From NCBI RefSeq assembly GCF_900094925.1, contig NZ_FMAY01000002.1, positions 381,131-445,130 on the forward strand: a stretch of DNA of 64,000 bases, in the 5' to 3' direction. This document shows, one piece after another, positions 10,175 through 18,409 of this stretch. Both the position numbers and the translations under genes were made by a program. Below the pieces are notes generated by a model that was not told where the DNA came from, searched no databases, and saw only the letters and a program-made list of their open reading frames with translations. Every line of letters starts with the position of its first letter. Position 1 is the first letter of the stretch. This stretch comes from Kosakonia oryzendophytica. Lineage in GTDB: Bacteria; Pseudomonadota; Gammaproteobacteria; Enterobacterales; Enterobacteriaceae.

Positions 10175-10714
10175 TTATCCTCTAAAGCCTGGTGGGATTT
10201 GACTGTCCGGTTCTGAAAGGGTGTTGATATCGCGCTTTGCTGCGCCATTCTGGCTGGCACGCCCTATTTGCAGGCTACGCGCCAGTTTTTGCTGCCATTG
10301 TACATGGTGGAAGACTTTGCCTTCCGCCTGCCAGTATGCGACGAAAGACGCCAGTTCTTCCGGCGTAACCGGCTGCGCCAGCGCGATGCCCCATAGCGCG
10401 GCCAGACGCTGGAAGTCAGCATCGGGCTGCCAGCCCGGATACATAGCAAATTTCCCCATTGGCACGTTTACCGGCGCGGCGCAGGGTTCTTCGTAGAACT
10501 GCGCATCTAATGCAATATCGCTGGCCGGACGCGAAAGCTGCGCCTCCAGCGCCAGCAATTGCTCGAGTCGCTGTGGCGTAACGGCATAAAACGCGGGGCT
10601 GTTATTGGCAAAAACGGCGATTGCGCCACCTTCCGTGCGGGCCAGTACGCTGGCATGATCGCGCATAAACTCATCAATGCCGATGACATTTGACGTCAGA
10701 ATTCTGGAAGACAT
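10175..10714 (-). CDS. dnaT: DnaT, primosomal protein I
   Basis: A 179-residue protein of the PriA-PriB-DnaT restart primosome; it displaces SSB and hands stalled forks to DnaB/DnaC. The sequence shows the N-terminal oligomerisation region ([20 protein letters not shown]) and the C-terminal tryptophan-rich domain with [16 protein letters not shown] that binds ssDNA. It directly precedes dnaC. The 135 bases upstream separate it from ohr, a gene not found at this place in E. coli. Confidence 0.96.
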   Translation of the reverse strand: MSSRILTSNVIGIDEFMRDHASVLARTEGGAIAVFANNSPAFYAVTPQRLEQLLALEAQLSRPASDIALDAQFYEEPCAAPVNVPMGKFAMYPGWQPDADFQRLAALWGIALAQPVTPEELASFVAYWQAEGKVFHHVQWQQKLARSLQIGRASQNGAAKRDINTLSEPDSQIPPGFRG

Positions 10715-10817
10715 AACGCGTTCTCAAACTGGAATACAACGGATACGGTGCACTGCGTTTTCCACGCAGAGATAATGACACATAGTAACACAGGGAAGGG
10801 AAAGGACAGTACAGCAG

Positions 10818-10840
10818 GAAAAAGCCGGGTTGCCCCGGCT
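10818..10840 (-). terminator. Intrinsic terminator of ohr
   Basis: On the minus strand AGCCGGG, loop GCAA, CCCGGCT, then TTTTT. It starts 10 bases beyond the ohr stop and should insulate dnaT from ohr transcription. Confidence 0.82.
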
Positions 10841-10849
10841 CTGAAGCGG

Positions 10850-11278
10850 TTATGCGATAATGTTCAGGGTCACATCGATGTTACCGCGGGTCGCGTTGGA
10901 ATACGGGCAAACGATGTGCGCTGCGTCGACCAGTTTTTTCGCTTCTGCCGCGTCCATCCCCGGCAGGTGAATGTTCAGTTTGGCTTCGATACCAAAACCG
11001 GTTGGCAACGGACCGATACCCACTTCGCCTTCGATAAAGGCGTCTTTAGGCATGGCGATTTTGTCGCGGCCGGCAACAAATTTCATTGCACCGAGGAAGC
11101 AGGCGGAGTAGCCCGCAGCAAACAGCTGTTCCGGGTTGGTCACTTCACCGCCCGCACCGCCCATCTCTTTCGGTACGCCCAGTTTGACGTCCAGTACGCC
11201 GTCAGAAGAGGTTGCGCGGCCATCACGGCCGCCGGTGGCTTTGGCTTTGGCGGTATAAACGACTTTTTCTAAAGACAT
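10850..11278 (-). CDS. ohr: Ohr, organic hydroperoxide resistance protein
   Basis: A 142-residue OsmC-superfamily peroxidase that reduces organic and fatty-acid hydroperoxides. Both catalytic cysteines are in their family contexts: Cys60 in GYSACFLGA and Cys124 in [11 protein letters not shown], with Arg20-region and Glu50 motifs of Ohr rather than of OsmC. Length is typical. It lies downstream of, and on the same strand as, its probable repressor gene ohrR, with an inverted-repeat operator in the 80-base gap. E. coli K-12 lacks this gene; related enterobacteria often have it. Confidence 0.94.
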   Translation of the reverse strand: MSLEKVVYTAKAKATGGRDGRATSSDGVLDVKLGVPKEMGGAGGEVTNPEQLFAAGYSACFLGAMKFVAGRDKIAMPKDAFIEGEVGIGPLPTGFGIEAKLNIHLPGMDAAEAKKLVDAAHIVCPYSNATRGNIDVTLNIIA

Positions 11279-11312
11279 GACAGGTTCCTTATTATCTTGA
11301 GTGTTTGCTATA

Positions 11313-11328
11313 AAATAGCGTGCTATTT
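11313..11328. promoter_or_regulatory. Candidate OhrR operator upstream of ohr
   Basis: A perfect inverted repeat, AAATAGC-GT-GCTATTT, lies 35 bases upstream of the ohr ATG. A related sequence sits upstream of ohrR. OhrR proteins bind AT-flanked inverted repeats at such positions, so this is the likely peroxide-responsive operator. Confidence 0.65.
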
Positions 11329-11337
11329 ATCTGTTGG

Positions 11338-11358
11338 CGAAAACGCCCGTAAGGGCGC
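11338..11358 (-). terminator. Hairpin after ohrR
   Basis: On the minus strand CGCCC-TTAC-GGGCG followed by TTTTCGCC, immediately after the ohrR stop. It would terminate ohrR transcripts before the ohr operator, implying that ohr has its own promoter. Confidence 0.65.
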
Positions 11359-11808
11359 TTAAGCCAGGTGAAACCGCTGACGAAGTTGTTCCAGTTGCTG
11401 TTTGATGTCCCGCAGGGTTGCGTTGTCACACGCCATCGCGCAACTGATCGATTCCGGAATAGAGGCGGCTTGTTGCTGTAACGCGCGCCCACTTTCGCTT
11501 AATGTGATCACCACCTGACGCTCATCCTGGCGCGAACGCTGACGTGAAATCAGCCCGGCGCTTTCGAGGCGCTTTAACAGCGGCGTGAGTGTGGCGGAAT
11601 CCAGAAACAGGCGTTCGCCAATGTCCGACACGGTCACATCGTCTTTCTCCCACAACACCAGCATGACCAGATATTGCGGATAAGTCAGGTTCATCGGCGC
11701 CAGTAGCTGCCGGTAAAGCTTATTCAGAGCCAGGTTTGTTGAGTAAAGCGCAAAGCAAAACTGGTTATCTAACGCGAGTTGCGCGTTCGGTGTCGTTTTC
11801 GTCTTCAT
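11359..11808 (-). CDS. ohrR: OhrR, MarR-family organic-peroxide-sensing repressor
   Basis: A 149-residue winged-helix repressor. The redox-sensing cysteine is Cys18 in [11 protein letters not shown], the signature of OhrR. Cys123 and Cys127 near the C-terminus suggest the 2-Cys type, in which oxidised Cys18 forms a disulfide with a distal cysteine. The recognition region reads [21 protein letters not shown], followed by the wing [10 protein letters not shown]. It lies just upstream of ohr, the standard regulator-target arrangement, and probably also represses itself through the site near 11821. Confidence 0.93.
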   Translation of the reverse strand: MKTKTTPNAQLALDNQFCFALYSTNLALNKLYRQLLAPMNLTYPQYLVMLVLWEKDDVTVSDIGERLFLDSATLTPLLKRLESAGLISRQRSRQDERQVVITLSESGRALQQQAASIPESISCAMACDNATLRDIKQQLEQLRQRFHLA

Positions 11809-11816
11809 GCAACGAA

Positions 11817-11836
11817 TTTATATAGTGCGCGATTTA
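11817..11836. promoter_or_regulatory. Candidate OhrR autoregulatory site
   Basis: The minus strand reads TAAATCGCGCACTATATAAA just upstream of the ohrR ATG. It resembles the operator before ohr (AAATAGCACGCTATTT), with the same outer AAAT/TAT elements and a GC-rich centre, but is a poorer palindrome. Confidence 0.45.
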
Positions 11837-11990
11837 ATTGCAAGTTATTTTTTACGGGCAGGTATAACACAGCACAACCTGCACCGCCATGTTACGGTAA
11901 TACTGACGCTGCGCGGTTGGCTCCTCCTTCTCTTCAAACATTGAAAAAGAGTCGCTCTGTTTGCCACGCAGTGAAAGCTGAGGCTGCTCA

Positions 11991-12156
11991 TCAGGCGATG
12001 AACATAATCTGCAAATAGAGGTTTTCTTTGGTTTTGACGTGATACACCACCCTCCGCTGGGGTGCCCGCCCGTTCGGCAATTTGTTCCATACGTACGACA
12101 TTCAAACCCTTTTCCTCAGGCAGGGCGATGATCACCACGGCGGCGACAGAAAACAA
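11991..12156 (-). pseudogene. Decayed TetR-family regulator (HTH remnant, frameshifted)
   Basis: The minus strand encodes EEKGLNVVRMEQIAERAG in one frame. After a one-base shift near 12045-12052 the adjacent frame encodes VYHVKTKENLYLQIM before a stop at 11991. Joined, these are the helix-turn-helix of a TetR repressor (IAERAG...VYHxKTKENLYLQ). There is no recognisable ligand domain downstream; the remaining sequence to about 11845 is open only in mixed frames. It lies between ohrR and yjjB. A relic of a lost regulator is the simplest reading. Confidence 0.6.
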
Positions 12157-12159
12157 ATC

Positions 12160-12633
12160 TCAAACGCGTGGGCGTTTGCGGTAGATCCACAAGCCGGGGA
12201 TCGATAGGCCAATAGAGAGCGCCCCCACAATCGACGATGCCTTAAGGAAGTTGGTCAACAGCAGGATCATTAACTCTTCGCTGTAGCCGAAATGACCAAT
12301 TTTCACCGTTGAAATCATTGCCGTGTACGCGGAGATCCCAGGGAACATAGGGATTACCGCAGCGACGGTAAATACTTTCGGATGCGCCAGATACCAGCGC
12401 GACCAGCGAATACCAATACTGCCCACCAGCATAGAGGCCACGAACGTTGACCATTCAATGTTAAAACCCCAGTGCATCATGGCAAAGCGCGATCCGTGAC
12501 CAATGGCCCCCAGAAGCGCACACCAACGCAGGGCGCGATGGGGAACATTAAATACCATGGCAAACCCAACGGCGGGGACTGCGGCCAGCACCATATCTTG
12601 CGCTAGCGCCACAAAAAACAGGATCACATCCAT
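12160..12633 (-). CDS. yjjB: YjjB, ThrE-type exporter C-terminal half
   Basis: A 157-residue membrane protein with about five hydrophobic segments (DUF3815/ThrE_2). With YjjP it forms a split version of the ThrE exporter; in E. coli the pair exports succinate. The motif [14 protein letters not shown] is well preserved. The ATG at 12633 overlaps the yjjP stop (12624) by ten bases and gives the E. coli length. An in-frame ATG at 12648 would lengthen the overlap and is less likely. Confidence 0.93.
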   Translation of the reverse strand: MDVILFFVALAQDMVLAAVPAVGFAMVFNVPHRALRWCALLGAIGHGSRFAMMHWGFNIEWSTFVASMLVGSIGIRWSRWYLAHPKVFTVAAVIPMFPGISAYTAMISTVKIGHFGYSEELMILLLTNFLKASSIVGALSIGLSIPGLWIYRKRPRV

Positions 12634-13400
12634 CCGCGTAGCCCCCATAACGTCATCGCCATCACCACGCCAATGCAGGTTGCGAGCGTTAATAAGCTGG
12701 CGATGGCCCAGCGCGCCAACCCGGTATTGATATGGCCTTTAAACATATCGGCGACGGAATTAATAAGCGGGAACCCCGGTACCAATAACAAAACACTGGC
12801 GGCCATGGCTACCGTTGATGAGTGGAGAAAATTCGGCAGAGTGAGCATCAAGCCCGAAACCGTCGTTGCAACAAACGCGGTCACACAGAAGTTAATTTGC
12901 GGGTGCATGTGCCGATTTGCCAGCACCAACCGTACATACATCGCAACGCTGCTGGCGCAAAAAGTGATAAATGCACCGTCCCAACCGCCATTATTGAGCT
13001 TGCAGAAGCAGGCGCAGGAAAGGCCTACCATCAGGGTGACCAGCCAGCGCGGGTAACGCAGTGGCTTTACCTGGGCAAAGCGTTTTTCAACGCCTTTTAG
13101 ATCCAGTAGCTTGTGTTCGGTCAGGATCACAATGTGTTGTACCTCCGTCACGACATGCATATTGATTCCGCGATCGCTGTTCTTGCGTGTGGAGGTCAGG
13201 CATTGCCCGTCTTTGATGGTCGTCAGGACGATGGCATTGGATGAAATTAAACTCTCTACGCTGTCCATGCCCAGCGCCAGTCCCAGACGCGTTGATAACT
13301 CTTCCACCAGCGCGCTCTCTGCGCCGTGCTGTAACAAGAAAAGGCCACACTGAATACACAGGCGTGTAATTGCCCGCTGCGATGACTGGTCTGTTTGCAT
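12624..13400 (-). CDS. yjjP: YjjP, ThrE-type exporter N-terminal half
   Basis: A 258-residue inner-membrane protein (DUF1212/ThrE). A soluble N-terminal part with the family motif [16 protein letters not shown] precedes about five membrane segments, among them [22 protein letters not shown]. It acts with YjjB, whose start it overlaps. [10 protein letters not shown] at 13400 is chosen by homology and because AGGGTAACC precedes it; 22 more upstream codons are open but unlike the family. Confidence 0.93.
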   Translation of the reverse strand: MQTDQSSQRAITRLCIQCGLFLLQHGAESALVEELSTRLGLALGMDSVESLISSNAIVLTTIKDGQCLTSTRKNSDRGINMHVVTEVQHIVILTEHKLLDLKGVEKRFAQVKPLRYPRWLVTLMVGLSCACFCKLNNGGWDGAFITFCASSVAMYVRLVLANRHMHPQINFCVTAFVATTVSGLMLTLPNFLHSSTVAMAASVLLLVPGFPLINSVADMFKGHINTGLARWAIASLLTLATCIGVVMAMTLWGLRGWM

Positions 13401-13937
13401 GGTTACCCTGGTACTGTTTGCAAAGGCGCTCACAAGAAGGGGGAGCGAAAAGTCTATATTTAGCACAGAATATGGGCTGAAGGGCGCTAAAGTAGATCAA
13501 GAACTGTGCATTAAATCACGATGAAGGCGTTTCATGATGCATTCCCGTTGTGGGTTAAGACCAGTTCAGGTCTGTTAGGGTATTAATGTTCTCATTGTGG
13601 AAAAACATGATTAATGAGCAGGTTAGGTATAAATTAATCTTAATTATTTATTAAATTTATGGGTTTTATCTTAATTATCCACGCATTGATTGTTTTAATT
13701 TCTTATTTTATATTTTAATAATATCCGGGGTGTTTGAAAGGGCGTTGTGTTATGTTGACACATGAGTGGGCAATACTATAATTTTACAACGTTATATTTA
13801 ATTGCTAATCATGCATTTTACTAATTTTTCACCGCGTCATCCTGACGAGATGTGGGACTATTTCGCATTAATTTCATCAGTCAAGTAAATATTAATAACG
13901 AGAATTGATAGAGCTCGCGAATGGAAGCGGAGGTTTT
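13401..13937. other. AT-rich divergent region between yjjP and yjjQ
   Basis: This 537-base stretch has no gene that I can support. From about 13600 to 13900 it is markedly AT-rich, with long runs of A/T, unlike its neighbours. In E. coli the yjjQ-bglJ promoter is silenced by H-NS and opened by LeuO, and the composition here suits the same control. I could not identify a specific promoter with confidence. Confidence 0.6.
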
Positions 13938-14651
13938 ATGCTATCACTAAACAGTAAACATGGGGTTATTATAAGTCGAATGCCAGTATTCAGCGCCGGA
14001 ATAGAGGGCATAGTTGCCCGGCATTTTACTGAATATGAATTGGCCTGTTATTCATCCATAGAGGAGATTGCGCTGCAAAAATTACAGTGCGCCAGTATGG
14101 TTATTGTCGATTTAACAGGCGAACAGCGGTATGCGCGCAGAAATTGTCAGCAATACTATTCACTGCTCTCGCAATGCGATAATGCGCACTGGATTTTCTT
14201 TGTCTCCGGTAGCCTCTATCCGGTTGCGAAACAGCTTCTTTTACGTTCGCACACAACGTTACTTTCTGATGAGGCGTCGATTGCGGACATTGTCACGACT
14301 ATTCATGCGAGCTATGAGAAAAATGGAAAAATCAGCCAGACGCTTTTGATGCCCGCTGAAGAATTTATGGAAGAGAATTCTTCGATGGGAGATGCACTGA
14401 CATTTTCCGAGCGAAAAGTATTACGTCTGTTGGGAAAAGGGTGGGGAATAAATCAAATTGCAACACTGCTAAAAAAGAGCAATAAAACTATCAGTGCGCA
14501 AAAAAATAGTGCAATGCGCAGATTATTACTGCGCAGTAATGCGGACCTGTACACATGGATTAATAGTACTCGGGGAATGAAAGAGCTCAATTTAGGAACG
14601 GCATACGGAGAGCGGAAAGAATGGGAAAGAATTGCACGAAAAGAAACGTAG
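13938..14651 (+). CDS. yjjQ: YjjQ, LuxR-type transcription regulator
   Basis: A 237-residue regulator. The C-terminal domain is a LuxR/FixJ helix-turn-helix: LTFSERKVLRLLGKGWGINQIATLLKKSNKTISAQKNSAMRRL, nearly identical to E. coli YjjQ. The N-terminal ~140 residues are divergent and lack an obvious phosphoacceptor. E. coli YjjQ represses motility and capsule genes. The start follows GCGGAGG with a 4-base gap; 11 open codons upstream have no comparable signal. It overlaps bglJ by 31 bases. Codon use is more AT-rich than the flanking backbone. Confidence 0.93.
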   Translation: MLSLNSKHGVIISRMPVFSAGIEGIVARHFTEYELACYSSIEEIALQKLQCASMVIVDLTGEQRYARRNCQQYYSLLSQCDNAHWIFFVSGSLYPVAKQLLLRSHTTLLSDEASIADIVTTIHASYEKNGKISQTLLMPAEEFMEENSSMGDALTFSERKVLRLLGKGWGINQIATLLKKSNKTISAQKNSAMRRLLLRSNADLYTWINSTRGMKELNLGTAYGERKEWERIARKET

Positions 14652-15286
14652 CCATCATCGAAAAATGCATAATGAGTGAAGTGGGATTGCAAAATTTATT
14701 GAGTGATCCGACATATTGTCAATACTCGTTTCATTTCTATAAAAATTTTGCTGAATTCCGTCAGGCACTCAAACAGACGTCGTTTTTTTCTATCATTTAT
14801 TCTCTTTTTGGACTGCGAGAAGAACGGCGTGAATGTTTAATGGGGCTGCATCTACTTTCATACTCGCATCCCGGTGTACAGCGTATCGTTCTGGTTGAGG
14901 ACGATCGAGAGGCGCAATTGGTGGGGCTTTTTTCATCGTTGCGATTGCATGGCATTTTGAGTAAAACAGCGCCGTTGCCTCTCTTATTGGAGCAGCTTGC
15001 AACGCTCTTCGGTGAAACCCGGCATATCAATGACAATATGCTTAATCATTGGTATGTGAGCCAGTGTCGTACGCTCAGCCCGACGGAGCGGGCAATATTG
15101 AACTGTATGACGCGCGGTCTTTCCATGGCTGAAATCGCTTCACAGCTGGATCGCAACGTTAAAACCATTCGTGCGCACAAATTTAACGCGATGACAAAGC
15201 TGGGTGTTACGTCTGATGTGAGTCTGCTTAACGCTGCAGATATTCTGACATGGATGCCGCACGTATACGGTCAGTATCCCAATTAG
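14621..15286 (+). CDS. bglJ: BglJ, LuxR-type co-activator with RcsB
   Basis: A 221-residue regulator. The C-terminal HTH, LSPTERAILNCMTRGLSMAEIASQLDRNVKTIRAHKFNAMTKLGV, is typical of BglJ. The N-terminal half is weakly conserved, keeping KRNVAIIEKCIMS. In E. coli BglJ binds RcsB as a heterodimer and activates bgl, leuO and other silenced loci without phosphorylation. It starts inside yjjQ (31-base overlap), so the two are translated from one mRNA. No RcsB gene is in this window. Confidence 0.92.
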   Translation: MGKNCTKRNVAIIEKCIMSEVGLQNLLSDPTYCQYSFHFYKNFAEFRQALKQTSFFSIIYSLFGLREERRECLMGLHLLSYSHPGVQRIVLVEDDREAQLVGLFSSLRLHGILSKTAPLPLLLEQLATLFGETRHINDNMLNHWYVSQCRTLSPTERAILNCMTRGLSMAEIASQLDRNVKTIRAHKFNAMTKLGVTSDVSLLNAADILTWMPHVYGQYPN

Positions 15287-15301
15287 CCTTTCGCTTCTGG
15301 T

Positions 15302-15324
15302 GCGCCAGGCATCAAACCTGGCGC
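15302..15324. terminator. Hairpin between bglJ and the YbaK-like gene
   Basis: GCGCCAGG pairs perfectly with CCTGGCGC around a 7-base loop. It lies between two convergent gene ends. No U-run follows on either strand, so factor-independent termination is uncertain. Confidence 0.4.
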
Positions 15325-15337
15325 TGGTGCAACGAGA

Positions 15338-15796
15338 CTACAGGCACACATCTATCCATTTGGCGCGGGTCAGTTCCGCCATTCTTTCTGGCGAGATACG
15401 CACGGCGCTGTGGATGGCTCCGGCAGCTGGCAAGACTTCCGGGTACTGTTTCAACGACACATCACAATATATTGCCAGAGGGTTTTCCAGACCGAATGGG
15501 CAGACACCGCCAACGGGATGGCCGGTAATCGTAACCACTTCGTCACTACTTAACATTCGCGCTTTCGCGCCGAAAGTATTTTTTAGCTTTTTATTATCCA
15601 GGCGCGCGTCGCCTTTGGCGACCACCAGAATGACTTCATTTTTTACTTTTAACGACAGTGTCTTGGCGATTTGTCCCGGCTCCACATGATGTGCCGCAGC
15701 AGCCAGCGCGACGGTTGCCGTGCTTTGGCTCAGTTCGATGATATCGATGTCGGGGGCATTGTCGGCAAAAAATTGCCGCACAGACTGCAAACTCAT
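15338..15796 (-). CDS. YbaK/EbsC-family aminoacyl-tRNA deacylase-like protein
   Basis: A 152-residue single-domain protein of the YbaK/ProX family, whose members hydrolyse mischarged tRNAs such as Cys- or Ala-tRNA(Pro). The conserved core is visible: the QIAKTLSLKV lysine region, VVAKGDARLDNKKLKN, and the GHPVGGVCPFGL loop. It is a stand-alone protein, not fused to ProRS. The exact mischarged substrate cannot be told from sequence. It is convergent with bglJ and absent from this position in E. coli K-12. Confidence 0.85.
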   Translation of the reverse strand: MSLQSVRQFFADNAPDIDIIELSQSTATVALAAAAHHVEPGQIAKTLSLKVKNEVILVVAKGDARLDNKKLKNTFGAKARMLSSDEVVTITGHPVGGVCPFGLENPLAIYCDVSLKQYPEVLPAAGAIHSAVRISPERMAELTRAKWIDVCL

Positions 15797-15911
15797 GATG
15801 TTCTCCTGCTTAAAACCGCTATTAATCTGTCACAAGCACGTTATTGCTGTAAATATCCCTCCTTAACAAACGCCTTACAACCAGATTATCGATCGCCTTC
15901 ACAATCGCGGA

Positions 15912-15932
15912 AACCGGTTACAGTAACCGGTT
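15912..15932. promoter_or_regulatory. Perfect palindromic operator candidate upstream of EIIC gene
   Basis: AACCGGTTAC-A-GTAACCGGTT is a perfect 10+1+10 inverted repeat. Its right half continues so that ACCGGTTACAGTA is also directly repeated as ACCGGTTGCAGTG. A second palindrome, AACCCGGGTT, follows at 15944-15953. The region is the 339-base gap between the divergent YbaK-like and EIIC genes. It looks like a site for a LacI/GntR-type repressor, but no regulator gene adjoins it. Confidence 0.6.
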
Positions 15933-16006
15933 GCAGTGTCATCAACCCGGGTTAATACTCATTTTGTCACTTCCCTCTGCCCAGAAAATTAAATAAAGAG
16001 CCGTCT

Positions 16007-16117
16007 ATGAACGTATCCTGTTTCGTTGTAATGCTGGTTCAAACAACCACATGGTTTCACAGAGAAAAAATGGATCGCGACGCGGCAGAATATTCGCTGG
16101 TGCGCTTACTTTGTTAG
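16007..16117 (+). CDS. Possible 36-residue leader or small protein
   Basis: ATG at 16007, preceded by AAAGAG, opens 36 codons (MNVSCFVVMLVQTTTWFHRE...) and stops 18 bases before the EIIC start. It could be a leader peptide or a chance reading frame; I recognise no family. Only position and a fair ribosome site support it. Confidence 0.2.
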   Translation: MNVSCFVVMLVQTTTWFHREKMDRDAAEYSLVRLLC

Positions 16118-16135
16118 TCTGACAGGAGATCTGCT

Positions 16136-17476
16136 ATGTCTGCCAACCATGCTGCGTTTAACCTCATTTTTCGGTTTATAGAAAACTACGTCAGCCCGAT
16201 TGCCGGGCGAATCTCTTCCCAACGCCATGTGATGGCCATCCGTGACGGGTTTATTTCCGCAATGCCGTTTATGATTGTGGGCTCGTTCCTGCTGGTCTTT
16301 GCCTATCCGCCATTTTCGCCGGACACCACCTGGGGTTTCGCCCGTGGTTGGCTTGATCTTGCGAAGCAGTATGAAGGGCGGATCCTTACGCCTTTCGATA
16401 TGACGATGGGCATTATGTCTATCTATATCTGCGCGGCCATTGCTTACAATCTTGGTAAGCATTATGTGAAGTCGCATCAGTTGGATCCTTTTATGTGCGC
16501 CATGCTATCGCTGATGGCTTTCTTATTGGTCGCAGCCCCAAAAACCAACGGTACGCTGCCGATGGATAGCCTTGGCGGCACCGGTATTTTCACCGCGATC
16601 CTGGTGGCGATTTATTGTGTGGAAATGATGCGTTTTCTAAAAGCGCATAACATTGGTATTCGCCTGCCCGATCAGGTGCCGCCGATGATAAAAAACTCGT
16701 TTGATTTGCTCATTCCTGTGCTGGTGGTAGTGCTGACGCTTTATCCGTTGAGTCTGCTTATCCAGACGCAGTTCAATATGCTGATCCCGCAGGCCATTAT
16801 GGCGCTGTTTAAACCCTTGGTAGCGGCAGCGGATTCATTACCGGCCATTCTGCTGGCGGTGATCATTGGTCATTTACTGTGGTTCGCCGGCATTCATGGC
16901 GCTGCGATCGTTTCCGGTATGCTGCAAATGTTCTGGTTAACGAACCTTGGTTTGAACCAGACCGCGTTGGCGCAGGGCGCGCCGTTGCCGCATATCTTTA
17001 TGGAAGCGTTCTGGACCTTCTTTATTGTGATTGGTGGCTCCGGGGCGACGATGGGGCTGGTCTTTTGCTACCTGCGCAGCCGTTCGGTACATTTACGCTC
17101 CATCGGGCGTTTGAGCGTCGTACCGAGTATGTTCAACATCAATGAGCCGGTTATTTTTGGCACACCCATTGTAATGAACCCGGTATTCTTTATTCCATTC
17201 CTGCTGGCACCAACGATCAACGCCATTATTGCCTGGGCGGCGATGAAACTGGATCTTATTGGCAGAGTGATTTCCGTTGTGCCCTGGACCGCTCCTGCGC
17301 CTATTGGCGGCGCGTGGGCGCTGGGTTGGGATTTCCGGGCAGCAATTCTCGTGGTCTTGCTCGCTTGTGTGTCTGCGGTTATCTACTATCCGTTCTTTAA
17401 AGTGTACGAAAAACAGTTACTGGAACAGGAAGCAGAAGAAGCACAGCGCGCAGAAGACGATAAGCAGGTTGCATAA
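16136..17476 (+). CDS. Orphan PTS EIIC, lactose/cellobiose family
   Basis: A 446-residue inner-membrane permease subunit of the Lac/cellobiose (EIIC-Cel) PTS family. It has about ten hydrophobic segments and the signature loop FNINEPVIFGTPIVMNP near residue 335, which carries the sugar-binding Glu. The start has AGGAGAT 8 bases upstream. It is a single gene: no EIIA, EIIB, glycosidase or regulator lies beside it, so phosphate must come from EIIB domains encoded elsewhere. A strong palindrome about 205 bases upstream suggests specific repression. The sugar is unknown; a beta-glucoside or oligosaccharide is a family-based guess. Confidence 0.9.
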   Translation: MSANHAAFNLIFRFIENYVSPIAGRISSQRHVMAIRDGFISAMPFMIVGSFLLVFAYPPFSPDTTWGFARGWLDLAKQYEGRILTPFDMTMGIMSIYICAAIAYNLGKHYVKSHQLDPFMCAMLSLMAFLLVAAPKTNGTLPMDSLGGTGIFTAILVAIYCVEMMRFLKAHNIGIRLPDQVPPMIKNSFDLLIPVLVVVLTLYPLSLLIQTQFNMLIPQAIMALFKPLVAAADSLPAILLAVIIGHLLWFAGIHGAAIVSGMLQMFWLTNLGLNQTALAQGAPLPHIFMEAFWTFFIVIGGSGATMGLVFCYLRSRSVHLRSIGRLSVVPSMFNINEPVIFGTPIVMNPVFFIPFLLAPTINAIIAWAAMKLDLIGRVISVVPWTAPAPIGGAWALGWDFRAAILVVLLACVSAVIYYPFFKVYEKQLLEQEAEEAQRAEDDKQVA

Positions 17477-17491
17477 AGGCACAAGGAAAAC

Positions 17492-17516
17492 AAAGGGGCG
17501 GAATAACCGCTCCTTT
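17492..17516. terminator. Bidirectional terminator between EIIC gene and fhuF
   Basis: AAAGGGGCGG pairs with CCGCTCCTTT (one G-U) around a 5-base loop. TTTGTTT follows on the plus strand and CCTTTGTTTTCC on the minus strand. It separates two convergent genes. Confidence 0.85.
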
Positions 17517-17518
17517 GT

Positions 17519-18307
17519 TTATGTTAACGTGCAGTCGCCGCACTGCTGGACATCTGGTAGACGATAGCGCTGGCAGCAAGTGCGGCGCACCAGTACACCG
17601 TCCCGCAGCACAACGGTGCGCCACAGCGGGTTGTCGCTGCCATCAGCAAGTTGTTTTTCAAAGAAGCAGGTCTGACGCAGCGCTGCGACACGCCCCTCAC
17701 CAAGCACGGGGATCATATCCCCCAGGCACCAGTTAATCAGATAGCCCGTGTTGCTCCAGATAAGCTTACCGTTGATGTCTCCGGTGGCTTCCAGCGCCTG
17801 TACGACCGGGAGCATAGCGTATGTCGTCAGCGCGGAAATTCGTTGGGCATCGTTACAGGACGTTAATACGTCATCGGGCTGCACATCAATCCAGAAACAC
17901 GCGGCACGGCCGGTTTCGTGAAACTCGACATGGAAATGTTCAGGTGTAAGGTCGATTGCGCGTTCCTGCATCAACAGCGCCAGTAGCAACGGCGGTACCA
18001 TCAGCCCGAGATACCATTGCGCCCATAGTGATAACAGTGGCTTGTTTTCCCGCGGCTGCGTTAGCTGGTTGCGATAAATATGATCGGAATAGGTCGCAAT
18101 AAGCGTTTGTAACGCGCTACTGCGCGACCATTCTGCCAGCGTCATGGTTTGGTAAGGTGCGGGTTCATTGAGATGAATAAAATCAAGCAGATATTCGCGA
18201 TGGCTGGAGATAGTTTCCCGTACGGCATTCGCCAGCGAATCGCGCTCATTGTTGAGGCTCCCTCGCCAGGTAGCATTTTCAGCAATCGTTGCGGTACGTG
18301 AAGTCAT
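17519..18307 (-). CDS. fhuF: FhuF, ferric siderophore reductase
   Basis: A 262-residue cytosolic iron-sulfur protein that reduces ferric hydroxamate siderophores such as ferrioxamine B to release iron. The unusual [2Fe-2S] motif is at the C-terminus: CC-x10-C-x2-C in TCCQRYRLPDVQQCGDC. Length equals the E. coli protein. A Fur-box-like sequence lies 24-43 bases upstream of the ATG. It is convergent with the EIIC gene and followed by a shared terminator. Confidence 0.95.
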   Translation of the reverse strand: MTSRTATIAENATWRGSLNNERDSLANAVRETISSHREYLLDFIHLNEPAPYQTMTLAEWSRSSALQTLIATYSDHIYRNQLTQPRENKPLLSLWAQWYLGLMVPPLLLALLMQERAIDLTPEHFHVEFHETGRAACFWIDVQPDDVLTSCNDAQRISALTTYAMLPVVQALEATGDINGKLIWSNTGYLINWCLGDMIPVLGEGRVAALRQTCFFEKQLADGSDNPLWRTVVLRDGVLVRRTCCQRYRLPDVQQCGDCTLT

Positions 18308-18331
18308 GGCAGTAGCAGGATAAGAAATCTA

Positions 18332-18350
18332 AATGATAATGATTTTTAAT
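18332..18350 (-). promoter_or_regulatory. Fur box of fhuF
   Basis: AATGATAATGATTTTTAAT contains the GATAATGAT core of the Fur consensus, and the flanks are AT-rich repeats of the same hexamer. It sits 25 bases upstream of the fhuF ATG, a repressing position. fhuF is a known Fur target in E. coli. Confidence 0.75.
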
Positions 18351-18409
18351 CCTAACCACGGATAAAATCGATAGCAAGGTGTTTATCGTAAAGTTAGCGC
18401 GGGAGCGCC

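Noticed and set aside
15888-15903. TGTGA-N6-TCGAT (minus strand) as a CRP site for the EIIC gene
   Set aside because: Only one half-site matches; too weak to annotate.
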